Shown: piece by piece, positions 25,201-36,300 of the stretch
How the letters are laid out: each line of letters opens with the position of its first letter
Numbering within the stretch: position 1 is the first letter of the stretch
Assembly: GCA_025174535.1 (NCBI GenBank)
Contig: JALBUN010000001.1
Location: 3,809,943-3,873,942 of the forward strand
Direction: 5' to 3'
DNA from: Cantharellus purpuraceus
Lineage: Eukaryota; Basidiomycota; Agaricomycetes; Cantharellales; Hydnaceae
Length of the DNA stretch: 64,000 nucleotides
Program-made: the position numbers and the translations under genes
The notes under the pieces: model-generated
Told to the model about the DNA's origin: nothing
Database searches by the model: none
The model's input: the letters and a program-made list of their open reading frames with translations, nothing else

Positions 25201-26675
25201 CACTCGTTTTAACCAAACTTACATCCATTCCTAGCCACATTTAATGACGCCATCAAGAGTGCTGTTCCACACATCATTGAACTGCTCAAGGACGACGATT
25301 CAGATGTCCGATCGGCTGGTGCAAGTGCATTGGGAAACTTGGCTAAGCACTGTATGGTGATGGTGCTCACCATGCTTGTTGACGAGACTGATGTCTCTTC
25401 TAGCTGCATTCCATGGGGCGGTTCCACACATCATTACACTGCTCCAGGACAGAAATTCAGAAGTCCGATCGGCTGGCGCAATGGCATTGGGCAATCTGGT
25501 TGAGGACTGTATGCGATGGTGCTTACCATACGTTTTGGTCAAATTGACGTCCATTTCTAGCCGCATTTCATGATGCAATAAAGGGTACTGTTCCTCACAT
25601 CATCGAGCTGCTCAAGGACCGTTACTGGCATATCCGATCGGCTAGTGTAAATGCATTGGGCAACCTCGCTAAGTACCGTATGTGATGGTGCTTACCATGC
25701 TCTTTAATCAAATGACGTCTATTTCTAGCTGCATTTCATGACGCGATCAGAGGTGCTGTTCCACACATCATAGGCCTGCTCAAGGCCAGCGATTCGGGTG
25801 CCCGATCAGCTGGCCCAAGTGTATTGAGTAATCTGGCTAAGAACCGTATGCGGTAGCGCTTGCAATGCGCTTTGACGAGACTGATACCTGTTTCTAGCCG
25901 CATTCCATAATGCGATCAAGGGTGCTGTTCCACTCATCATCGAACTGCTCAAGGACAGCGATTCGGATGTCCGATCAGCTGCTGTAGATGCATTAGGTAC
26001 CCTGGCTGAGCACCGTATGTCATCTTATTTCTCATGTCCATGTCGATGTTCAGATCTTGCCACAGAATACTTCTCTGATTCTCTGCTGTCGTCCTTAACA
26101 TCAGTACTGAAGAATAATTCTCCATTTTCCCAGTCTGGTGCGATGGACTTGCTTTCCAAGCTGCCTGGTGATGGTCAGCGGATGTTATTTCCAATCATAG
26201 TGCTATTGCTCATATGTTTGCCTTTAGCACTTGCCGGCCTCATCGATATATTTCCAGCCTCTGATCTTCTCAATGTTCTCAAATGCAAAGATCATACTGT
26301 CGCGGCATCCTCTGCGCACCTTTTTTGTGCACTTGCCAGCCAGTACTACCTCAAACCCACGTTTTCTTGGGATGAATTCCCTGAAACTACGCTGAATGTT
26401 ATTCTCTATACTCTCGCATGTCTTGATGATGAGGACACTGAATTGAAAGCATGCGGGACATCCATCCTGTTGGTTTTGATGGATCATGGTATGCTTGTAT
26501 TCCTGCACCTCTTGGTCTGATGATTTACATGTTGCCAGGTACCTTCAGGAATATTATTTCTGAAGTCGGTGTCATCCGTGGCTTTGTTCGATTGTTCATG
26601 ATAGATATCTCTCATACCCAGCGAGATCAAATGATGTATTCCCTGCAGAAATTTGGTATTTTGGAGACCTTGTAA
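19261..26675 (+). CDS. DUF6535 membrane protein with long HEAT/ARM exon array
   Basis: First supported exon 19261-19466 (start codon upstream, not resolved), then 19516-20947, about 30 small exons from 21003 to 26014, and terminal exons 26054-26173, 26228-26488, 26539-26675. Together about 1890 codons. The N-terminal part has DUF6535 features: YLKETEAEDKELVTRWQSG, VFAGLFAGILTAFLIES, then hydrophobic helices (LWFTSLTFTLIGALAGVLAK; LTQLSLFLFFAGLVLFIL; TVLGLVVITAAIYLLGTVL), so it is anchored in a membrane. The rest is a solenoid of about 39-residue HEAT/ARM-like repeats (AFHEAIRGAVPHIIELL, then SAGASALGNLAEH). DUF6535 proteins are abundant in Agaricomycetes but of unknown function. Two introns use GC donors (22685 and 23849). 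The 26174-26227 intron is frame-neutral, so it could also be retained. Confidence 0.85.
21003..26014 (+). repeat. Tandem exon-intron array, about 168-bp period
   Basis: Thirty consecutive exons, of which 26 are clearly alike in sequence. Standard exons are 117 nt, for example 21003-21119, 21169-21285, 22219-22335, 23068-23184, 24232-24348 and 25898-26014. The introns of about 50 bp are also alike (gtatgtgatggtgctcacc ... tctag), so whole exon-plus-intron units were duplicated. Every exon is a multiple of three and every intron is phase 1. Variants: 21337-21486 (150 nt, internal 33-nt gain), 21706-21825 (120), 22556-22684 (129), 25404-25508 (105). Exons 23574-24178 (four exons of 117, 108, 108 and 120 nt) are diverged. 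Exon starts often alternate CCGCATTT / CTGCATTC, suggesting a two-unit higher-order repeat. Confidence 0.92.
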
Positions 26676-27554
26676 TACTCCCCCTGTATATATATACATG
26701 AGCTGGTAGCCTTAGTGTCAACATTGTAATTTCTTGTGAATAGCAAGGCGACCACAAAACGCGGTGAGTGCTTACACACTGGTCTCAAGTTGTTCGGACA
26801 CCGCAGCGGAGTATTGAAGTGGGCTCGTGTCAAGTGGGAGTTCTTGCAGTGCAACGAGATCGGATTGCTGTGATTGGTTAGCCGATAAAGGTACATCCTG
26901 GGTTACTTGAATGCCTTTAATGGCACTTGCGTCAGGACCTGACCATCTACCGGGACTCGTGTGTCGCCTGTGAGGTAAACGACTGGGATCCCTAGTTCAG
27001 CTATATCTAATCAACAAACTCTTCTGTCAGTGTTTCGCTTGCAGGCATAGCTATTAGTAACCTTGCGCCGAAGCGTCGAAATACTGCCAGTGCAGTGCTA
27101 CCAAGTCGTCCGCTGAGTGCACTTCTATTCGTCTACCCCATTAGCCGGTCATCGAACTCCAAACTAGGAATTCCAAACTAGGAATAGGGTCCATCCTCGC
27201 CTTACTCTTCAGTGATTCATCATATCATGTGAGAAACCAGAATACGTACGTGCTCCAGGGACAAAGCATCTCAATCCAGAAGGACGTCTAACTGACATGG
27301 CCTCTCGGAACACGTAACATTTTATGCGTGACCTATATTCCCCCCACAACAAGTGTTGTCTTGCGTATTTCTGACATACCAGACCACCCGGCCACCTTCT
27401 TTACTCGCCTGGGGCCCCTCCATTCCATTCCCATACTTTTGAGATCGATACAATCACACGTAGTGCATTACAGCGATCACCATCATATGTCAGGCTCTCT
27501 CATCACGCACGTAATCCGAGCCCTTCCTTTCTGTCACCCAGCGCTCATGAACCA
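26676..27554. other. Intergenic, upstream of copy C
   Basis: No gene seen. From about 27340 it is homologous (inverted) to the upstream region of copy A. A short direct duplication (aaactaggaat) lies at 27161-27187. Confidence 0.5.
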
Positions 27555-27561
27555 TATAAAA
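27555..27561 (+). promoter_or_regulatory. TATA box of secreted-protein copy C
   Basis: TATAAAA 84 bp upstream of the start codon at 27639, matching the spacing in copy A. Confidence 0.7.
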
Positions 27562-27638
27562 GGCCCCAATGCTCTCCAGCAGTGAGCACCCCATCCCCAC
27601 CGTGTTCTGCAAGCCAACAGCGACCACTCATTGAAACC

Positions 27639-28622
27639 ATGGCCTTTTCCAAATACATGATGACCGCTTTCGTACTGGCATCAGTCGTGTCCTGGACGAG
27701 GGCGGAATCGCATTTGGTTGTCTTTGACAACAGGTGCGCACCATCAGCACCCAACCCCGAGACTCGAGGCTCACCTTCATTTCATTTTCACAGATGCGGG
27801 TTCGGAACGGTCAACAGCACGCTTGTCTTTTCGCTTGCGGACACTGTGGAATGACTTTGTATCATATAGCCCCTCCTCAAAGCAAACGGCCAGACGCTGT
27901 CCTTCGGTGCACCTTTCAGGTCAAACGGACCCTTGATTTCTGCTATAGCGTATGTTTCCCCAAGGAGTCTTTCGTGACATATGACGTCCTCACCCTTCCC
28001 CTTTCCCACGACGTTCAGGTTTCTCCAAACGGGTTCGTGAGCACCGCTTTCACTTGCATCCGTTAAGTGACATATCAACGTCTTGAGTTGACGGAGTCGA
28101 TTCGCAGGCGGTTGTGGTGATAACGGCGAGGGCTGTACGCTCATAGAAACGACGCTGATAAACCCGGACCCGTCGAGGCCAGGAAGTGGGTCGAGCACGG
28201 ATGTGTCGCTTATTCCGCCGTGAGTGCATGTCCATGTCGAGTTAATTGATGTGTCGTTCTCACCTTTTTCCAGGCATCGGTTTTCCGTAACAAGTGGATT
28301 TGGGTATGCAACTCTACCTACGTCGCCCGCACGCAAGGATAATCGTCTAATTTTCATCGCTGGGATTTAGGTACTTCAACGGGTGCGACGGCGCCGGGGC
28401 AGACTGTGAGTGGGAGGCGCGTGTCAAAATGACAGCGTTAACTGTGCCATTGACGCAGGCACGAACCCGAACTGCCCCACCGCATTCTTTGATCCGAATG
28501 ATACCCAGGTGCAGGTGGCCTGTCAATCAGACAACGTGAGTCGTCCTGGTTGTCCTGCAGTAAGTGATTGTCATGTGAGAGACGTTACGTAGGTCAACCT
28601 CGCAATTACCTTTTGTGACTGA
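27639..28622 (+). CDS. Small secreted cysteine-rich protein, copy C
   Basis: Nine exons: 27639-27733, 27794-27809, 27870-27949, 28019-28032, 28108-28219, 28274-28303, 28371-28405, 28459-28535, 28593-28622; 489 nt, 162 residues, intact. Signal peptide MAFSKYMMTAFVLASVVSW; conserved blocks FDNRCGFGTPLL, GEGCTLIETTLINPD, HRFSVTSGFGYF, NGCDGAGAD, LAITFCD. Same family as copies A and B, with identical exon lengths to B. Its closest relative is copy A, in opposite orientation about 16 kb away, with shared promoter sequence. This points to a segmental duplication on both sides of the DUF6535 gene. Confidence 0.9.
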
Positions 28623-28964
28623 GGTGGTTGGAAAGGGGCGTTTGGATACTGTCATCAGTGTACAATATAGTGTTGGAAAACCAGCGAGGTTTTTTTTTGC
28701 TTCTGAGAGGGTTGCGCATTTGCGGTCAGGAAATACGCCTCCACAAGATGACATAAACTCTTCATACTGATGCGACGACATGCACGGTTTGGAACCTTTT
28801 GTGCAAGGATTGACCAAGTCCGAATTTGGATTGTTACATGTTGCTCTCACGTTCCATTTGCGTCTGTTTCGCTGATCGATGTGTGTCAGCACTAACGCGA
28901 TGTTGCGGAGTGACGCGTAGATGCGTTTGGCCTTGTTTGGTACTGGACTGTATACGTAAACGGA

Positions 28965-29009
28965 GGGATTCGTGGGAGAGGTTTGTCACAAACCTCTCCC
29001 ACGAATCCC
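28965..29009. repeat. Perfect 22-bp inverted repeat around one base
   Basis: Arm 28965-28986 reads GGGATTCGTGGGAGAGGTTT plus GT; after a single C at 28987 its exact reverse complement runs 28988-29009. It sits just at the border between the copy C flank and Copia-type sequence. Confidence 0.97.
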
Positions 29010-29994
29010 AGGTATGATACTTTGGGCTATCAGCATGCAGGGCAGATTCATGACAGTGAATGCATGGAGGATCACCACAGGTGAAGCTGAAAGACCCAAA
29101 GACACTGCTGAAGCCACAGAGTGGACACTCAAGAGAGAAAAAGCTGCTAGCATTATACTCAGGTTGCTCATACACACTCAATATGTGCATATCAAAGGCA
29201 TCATGGATGATTCTACAGCCATGTGGAGGTGCCTAAAGGGTGCACACCAATCTCAAATAGCTAACAGCAGATACTACACAATGCAGAGATTGCTCAACAT
29301 TCACAAAGATGACACTGAGTCACTCACAGAGTACTTTGCTCACATAACCACCATGACAAGAAACCTTGCTGCATTGGCACCTAGTGTGCTCACTCTACTG
29401 GAGATCATCAATGAAATCTGCCTCCACACTGTGATAGCAGGACTTGATCAAGTGGAGTATGGAGCATTCACTTCATCTCTACTCCTGCTAGGGAGCCTAG
29501 ACCACTGTGCCATGGCAACTGCATTCCAAAATAAGGATATGAAGTGTGAAGCATCACTTATTTAATTTGCTGTGCTTGTGGCTTCTCATGCCAAGACAAC
29601 CAACCCCAATCCAAATGTGGTCTGCATGGTCTGCAAGAAAAAGGAGCATCCTGCTGGTAGATGCTGGGTGGCACACCCTGAACTGCAACTGGCACACATA
29701 GAACAATGAGGAAGAAATGCCACAAGTGGAAAACCAAGGTCAATGAATAGTGCCCAGGAAGCAAAACAGGTGGATGGGACTCACAAACTTGCAACCAATG
29801 CAAGTCTTCCTACTGTGTTCTCATGCTTCTCACCTGATGACTCCTGGAACACAAACACCAGTGCCATGAGCCATATGACCCTGAGAAGAGAATGGTTTCA
29901 TAATCATGAGCATTATCACACACCAATCCACTTAGCAAATAATGATACAGTATATTCAGTGAGGCAGGGTGACATTTTTTTTGGCCAATTATAA
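29010..29994 (+). pseudogene. Copia-type gag-protease fragment
   Basis: Open to 29565 with a gag (UBN2-type) region: SIILRLLIHTQYVHIK, MWRCLKGAHQSQ, YYTMQRLLNIHKDD. A zinc knuckle CMVCKKKEHPAGRC follows in the next segment. Near 29850-29994 a protease-like remnant SWNTNTSAMSHMT stands where a DTGASSHMT-type motif would be expected, so the active site is lost. In-frame stops separate the parts; no LTRs, integrase or reverse transcriptase adjoin it. A decayed relic, different from the intact Copia element at 32635-38502. Confidence 0.75.
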
Positions 29995-30242
29995 ATGGGA
30001 TACAGGTCAAAGAAATAAGACTTTCCAGAGTCTTACATGTTCCCACATTACAAAGTAATTTACTGACAGTCATTCACCTCTTCACCCATCATGTGTTCAT
30101 AACAAATATTACCAAGGAACATATTTCTTTCTCATTCAATGAGGAATTACAGATGCAAGCATCAATATGAAATGGAGCAGGCTACCTAGATGGAATGACT
30201 ATCCCAGATTTGGAACAAGTACTTGTCAGCACACAACGCATT
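29995..30242. other. No feature seen
   Basis: Short flank between the Copia relic and the solo inverted-repeat element. Confidence 0.4.
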
Positions 30243-30727
30243 GACACTTGTTCAGAATGATATCATTATACAATATTCTGATGTATATCTCATATACATC
30301 AGAATTTCAATGATACATAAAGCCAGGGAGTTACAATTTAGATATCTTAAAAGATTTTGGATATCTGAAATTTTCAAAAATAGACATATATTTCATATAA
30401 ACTTTACAATAAGATATTTGGTTAAGATGAACATAACTGTTTATGTGAATATAAGAGTAATGTAATTGGTATTATATAGGATATTTAGATATACAAATAC
30501 CAGGTGGGGATTAAAGATAGTTCAAATTATGTTACAAGTATTGTATAAGAAGAATCAATGATATTTGAATGTTCCCTCAACAGAGTTGCCACTAGTAAAT
30601 GGGGAAAAAAGAATCATTTTTGAGAATTATGCCAAAATATCAAAATATGTTTTAATCTAGTATATTGTGTAAAATTTGAGGAAAATAAATTGTATATACA
30701 TATTTAATGTATTTCTGAACAAGTGTC
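30243..30727 (+). mobile_element. Solo terminal-repeat element (485 bp), TSD ATT
   Basis: Starts GACACTTGTTCAGAA, ends TTCTGAACAAGTGTC, with ATT duplicated at 30240-30242 and 30728-30730. Same family as 9270-9814 and the ends of the 38803-46264 transposon, with the conserved hairpin at 30276-30304. It lacks about 80 bp found near the 3' end of the longer copies. Confidence 0.88.
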
Positions 30728-30815
30728 ATTGTTGACCAACTACTACTGCATAAGCAACTAGCACACATTGGCATGGCTCACCTGGAATGTCTCATCTTAA
30801 GGAATGCTGCTTCTT

Positions 30816-31099
30816 TGTAAATTGGTGTCTTAGTTCACACTGTTACACAGAACTCAACCAAGTATATTGGTTGTGTGATGTGCTGTACAGTGTGGTTGTT
30901 TACTAAGGTCTGTCTACTGTATGTGGACCCACACATGTACTTGGGTCCACTGGCTTATATAATAACTATACATATGCATACTATGGGTGCATATATCTAC
31001 CAAGAAGACAGCATTCCTTAATAGAATGCTGCATACATTAATTATAATTATATACTATAGAATGAGGCACAATCTCATTCAGTACTTTTTAATCATACA
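30816..31099 (+). mobile_element. LTR family C, variant end
   Basis: Starts TGTAAATTGG and follows the family C sequence to about 31060. The usual end GTACTTACA is replaced by a different segment ending AATCATACA. No target duplication is visible. It abuts the stop codon of the inverted element's downstream ORF (31089), so it may be a recombined LTR. Confidence 0.6.
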
Positions 31100-31468
31100 G
31101 CTCCTTATGAAGCTGCTCCAATGAGTCAGTGTCCATATGATCATCTTGATTATATGGCTCTAGAGGGGGATGGCTCTCAGTTGTCCCCAACGTGGTTGTG
31201 GTATCCTCATCCACTTGAATGGATGAGGAGGATGCAATTGCTACTGCAGCATCCCAATTGAGGTCACAATTAACTTGATCGTGACCTAAATGCTCAGCAA
31301 GAGAGTGTTTAGCAGCTTTATGAGCTGCTTGGGAGACTCCTTGAGTCCCCTGCTTTCACTTACCAACCCTGGTAGGCTGGTTAAATGCTGCTCCAGAGGT
31401 GATGCATTTAGCAAATTCCTCTAATATAGCAGCACAATTGGGGGTGATGTCTCCCGATCACCCAAACC
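31089..31468 (-). pseudogene. C-terminal piece of the element ORF2 (left arm)
   Basis: Minus-strand reading ends DHMDTDSLEQLHKELYD then stop at 31091-31089; before that NCDLNWDAAVAIASSSSIQV. It is the tail of the ORF at 48123-46265, separated from it by insertion of the family A LTR (at 31469) and the 7.46-kb DNA transposon. The plus-strand counterpart is at about 58232-58600. Product unrecognised. Confidence 0.65.
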
Positions 31469-31752
31469 TGTATGGGAACTGGTTTTCCTTAAAAAAGATC
31501 TTGTTTAAAGTCCCAAAACTGTACAATTTCGCTTCATGGCCTTAAAATATCAGCATATATGTGCTGCTTTCTCTTGATTCAGGGCCATTCAAATATTCTC
31601 TATTTTTTCATATTTTTTTTTCAGGAATTTTCCATGCAGAAATGAGTCTACAAACTTATTGTTCTGCTGGGTGGGGTTTTGGGACCCACATGGACCCACA
31701 AACCTTTGCAGATGTCAGCAGCCCCAAAGTCAGCCAGAGTCACCTGGACAAC

Positions 31753-32066
31753 TGACTCATTTTTAATCACATGACTCATTTCAATCTCCAACTCAATCTG
31801 GTCACCACTGCCAGTAAATGCTTAATATCTTCGCAACCACTGCACCTCCTGACTCCATTTTCAGTGGAGAGTTCAATAGAAGCTGTGCCTACCCATAGCT
31901 GTGCTAATCAGCCCGGGAAACGAAGTATTGACCGAGTTATTTGAGTAATGGTGACTCATGCAATGACTTCTGCCATGACTCATATCATGACTCCTGTGAT
32001 TACTCATACTATGACTCCTGCTCTGAGTCACACTATGACTCCATCCATGACTCATGCCATGAGTCA
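31753..32066 (+). promoter_or_regulatory. Cluster of seven TGA(C/G)TCA sites in LTR A
   Basis: Exact matches at 31753-31759, 31772-31778, 31952-31958, 31976-31982, 32024-32030, 32048-32054 and 32060-32066, with further near-matches (TGACTCC, TTACTCA) between. This is the binding site of Gcn4/AP-1-type bZIP factors. The block 31940-32066 behaves as a diverged tandem repeat of catgactc. Confidence 0.6.
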
Positions 32067-32634
32067 GAGCAAATCCAAGCAGCTCATTGGCTAGGAAACT
32101 TCCACCCCCTTCTCACATATTCCACTAGCTTCCAGTAGTTTCCATCTATCAATAGGTAGAAGTTTCCAGTAGTATTAGTCAGCTCTTGTAAATACAATAT
32201 AAAAGGAGCCCATTCTGCCTCTGAATAAATAACCATTTCTACCCCATCATTTGCACATCAGTGTGACTAGAGTGACATACAGTGTCATCCTCTATATCTC
32301 AGTAACTGTTGATTGTTCAGTTCAAGGGTTGCTTACAGTTGTGTAACTGTATTTGATTGCACTCAAAGTAGTGATTGTCCTGCTTTGGGTGTGAGTGTAG
32401 TATCTACCTCGCATGACTACGAATCTATAGGGTGAGATTGTCTGTCGATAGTCCTGCCATTAGTGTTCTTTGTTTAAGTTACTAGTGTGTACTGCCTTTG
32501 CAGAGCATTAAGATCTTGAACTCGTGTGAAGCAGTTGCTAGACTACTTCACACATCGCTGTTACCCGCTTCAGAGTGTTACTGGTTGGACGGTCGGATTC
32601 ATCCACCTACTTCCTCTAGCCTCTAAGTGCATTC

Positions 32635-33343
32635 TGTTGAAAATTTCGCCTTGCTGGGGGGGTGTGGAGAGTAGATTTCAAATAGTGACAGAGGGAGTGA
32701 TGGGAACTGAGTATATGGTAGTCGAATTGAAGATATATCTTGGGAGTATCCTCACACGAAGTTTGATGAGATTTGTTATAGTCCTCATCTAGATATTGAC
32801 AATTTGAGCAGGGATCAGGAACAGATGACTCGAACGAGAGTAAATGCTTAATATAAAATCAACCAGTGGAGCTTAGGCTTCGCAAACTGGGATTCGAATA
32901 GATGGTGCAATACTTTAGAAGAGTATGCAAAGGCTTGAAGAAATTCGAGTTCGTTCTGGAGTTATTCCAGAAACGAGTAGTTCAGACACAGTCAATGAAA
33001 ACAAGTGAGAGTAAATTCTCTAATCTATTTCATATCTAGCTAAGCGTGTTTTATACAAGATATGTGTCTTTAGAACATGTGATAAAAGTCCTGAATCATT
33101 TGAAACATGGGAAGGAAACTTGTGATAAAAACGAAATGGGGGTGGAGCCAATAGGGGAAAAATGACGAAATAAAATATAAAAGAAATATAGGAGAATAAT
33201 CTGATGGGTGTGGAACTTACAGGGGCTTCTCCTCTTCCCTCCTAACCATTTCCCCTCGCTTTCCTACCTCCCCCTCAACCTCCTGAGCCTCCTATGTGCT
33301 CCTGTTCCCCCTATCTCCTAACCCCTTTCTCCCATAATCAACA
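32635..33343 (-). repeat. Copia 3' LTR (709 bp)
   Basis: Matches the 5' LTR (37793-38502). Roughly 14 differences fall in the first 230 bases (plus-strand coordinates), and I see none in the remaining about 480. Confidence 0.93.
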
Positions 33344-33350
33344 CACCCCC

Positions 33351-36300
33351 TCAAGCACAGCAAATACTAAGCGAAGCAAGTAGGTGCTGGTGCTTGCGTG
33401 GAGATAGTGGTTTGGTGAGGATGTCTGCTGGATTTTCATGTGTAGGGATGTAGTGCAAGACGATGTTGCCCTTCGAGACCTGATCACGTGTGTAGTGATA
33501 ATGTGTGTCGATATGCTTGGTTCGATTGTTGTTGACGTCGTTGTTGGCAAACATGATGAAGGATTGATTGTCAGTAAAGACGGGGATTGGGATGAAGACA
33601 TGCGAAAAATCCTGTCCCAATCTTATCAACCATATCCCCTCCGCTGACGCAAACGATCCCGCAATGAGCTCGGATTCCATCGATGATCGTGAGATGCAAG
33701 TCTGTTTCTTTGAAGCCCAGGAAAGGGGTGCACCATTGTATGTGAAAATCCAGCCAGTTGTTGATTTACGATCATTAACATCGCCTGCGAAATCTGCGTC
33801 TGTGAAACCTGCAAGGTTATGTGCGTATCCTTGAACCCCCTTTCCATCTTTCTGAAAGAGAATGCCATAGTTCGCCGTGTGTTGTAGATATCGAACAATT
33901 CTCTTCACAGCTTCCCAGTGATCGGCTGTGGGTTGTGACGTAAACTGGGCACACTTGTTTGTGGCATACGCAACATCGGGTCGAGTGGAAACTGCACAGT
34001 AATTAATGCAGCCGATGAGAGAGGCGTATGGGGCATTAATGGTGTCGTCAGAATTTGTTGAGGTACGCAAATCAAGTGACAGGTCCATAGGGCTGTTGAT
34101 TGACTTTCCAGGTGTTATCTCGAAGCGTTTGGCGATTGTATCGATAAATGCAGGTTGAGAGATATGTATCGTCCCATCGGTTCGACTTCTGTGGATTTTA
34201 ATGCCTAATAAACGCGTTGGCTCACCCAGGTCTTGGATATCAAATGCATCGCTAATATCCTTGACAAGTCCCTCCATTGCCTCCTTCGTATTCGTTGCCA
34301 GCAGCCCATCGTCTACATACCAACCGGCTATTTCAATGGATCCCGGTTCCTTGTTTCGAAAATAGATGGTTCCATCGGCCTCTCCAGGTCTGAAACCAAG
34401 TTTCATTAACTTCTCTTTTAGCGTCTGGTACCAGACTCGTCCGGATTGCTTGAGGCCGTATATGCCCTTATTCAGCTTGCAAACGAGATGTTCCTTCCCT
34501 TTCACAACAAATCCTTCGGGCTGTTTCATGTAAACAGTCTCCTCAAGTGCACCATTTAGGTACGCCCCCTTAATGTCGATTTGACGCAGTTCGAGGTCGT
34601 ACTGGGCGGCAAGTGCGAAGATGAGTCGTATGGAAGTAAATCTGATAGTAGGCGAGTACGTTTCGTTGAAATCGATGCCTTCGACCTGAGAGAAACCCTG
34701 CGCGACGAGTCTAGCTTTTCGTTTGTCAAGGTTGCCCAGATTATCCTTTTTGACACGAAAAACCCATCTGCTACCGACTATGTTTGTGTGAGTTGGTTTC
34801 TCAACGAGTGTCCACGTTTTGTAACTCATCAGGTTTCCATATTCTGTTTCACAGGCTCTTCTCCATTCAGGAGCGTCAATGGATTTTATCGCATCTGCAT
34901 AGTTGGCCGGCTCATCCTCAGCGAGTATAACAAAGGCTTGTTCAGTTTGTTCCAGATTGATTAGTCCATTCGAGAAAGCTGATATATTTGAGTATAGCGC
35001 CTTGATTCGTTTTCCCCGTCCATAGGTAACGTTGGACGGGTCGAGCCAGGCGCCACGCTCGAAGTCCTTGGGCGCGTACGTTTCCTCTTCCTCCGGTTCT
35101 CTTTCTTCTTCGGCGGTTCCTTCTTCCCTCACTCCTCCGGCCGCCGTTCCTTCTTCCCTCGCTCCTCCATTCCCATCCGCTCCTTCGATCCCGGCCTCTT
35201 CCTCAGCTCCTACCTCTCCAGGCGCGAAGGGAAGCTCATGGTCCTCGGTCCATTGGGTGACGGGCGTTGGTGCTTCAATAGTAGTGATTTGGATCGGTAT
35301 GTCCTCTTTCCAGAGGTCTGGAAGGTCATCCGCGTCGGTCGCGTGTATAGTTACACGTTCGATGTGATCCGCTTCGTCAAATATGACGTCGCGAGCCTTC
35401 ATTATGGTATGTGTGCGTGGGATCCATATCTTGTATGACTTTGAGTTATCAAAGTAGCCGACAAAAATTCCTTCCACTGATCTGAAGTCGCCCTTTCTTC
35501 TGATAGGTTTCGGTACAAGGGCCCAGCACTTCGCGCCATACGTCCTTAGCCAATCTATTCTGGGCCTGTTTCCCCAGAAGGCTTCATGCGGGGACATATC
35601 GATACGACTGTGAAGTAGACGGTTTTTGACAAAGTTCACCGTATGGGTCGCTGACACCCAAAATTTGTTGGACAGACCGGAGCCATGCAAAAGGGTGAGT
35701 GATCCTTCTTGAAGTGTTCGATTATATCTTTCAGCAATCCCGTTGTGCTCTGGAGTATACGGTGAAGTAGTTTCATGTGTTATTCCCAGCTCACCGCATA
35801 ACTCCTGGAATTCATGTCCAGTATATTCTCCACCATTGTCGGTCCTTATTCTCTTGACATGTGCACCTTTTTGCCTCGTGATCCATGCTAGATAGCGCTT
35901 GAACGAGTCGGTGACTGTCCTACACTCCTTGTTCTTCAAAAATTCAATGCTGACATATCTGCTCTTGAGATCGATCCAAGTTACGAAGTATCTGTATCCT
36001 CCGATGGATGGTTTGAAGGGACCACAGAGATCCGATGCGATTATATCGCCTATGTTCTTGGGGATTTCTTCTACTTTCCGGAATGGTGCGCGCACTTGTT
36101 TTCCATATGGGCAGTTCGTACATTGACTGATTTGATTGAGGTTGATCTTTGCGGGTAGGCCAATGACAATATTGCCCTTCGACATTTTGTCAATCGTAGA
36201 ATAACTTGCATGTGCGAGTCGGTGGTGCCAAAGGGTTGCCTCTGGTGGTTCCATAGAGGAATGGACTTGTTCGTGAGTGGTTTCCATTGTAGCGTGGAAT

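Noticed and set aside
21003..26014. Regularly spaced repeats that superficially resemble a CRISPR-like array
   Set aside because: The repeats are 117-nt coding exons with splice sites and phase-1 introns in a eukaryotic gene; the 'spacers' are similar introns.
27788..28357. 189-codon minus-strand ORF antisense to secreted copy C
   Set aside because: Antisense to a supported spliced gene; no independent coding evidence.
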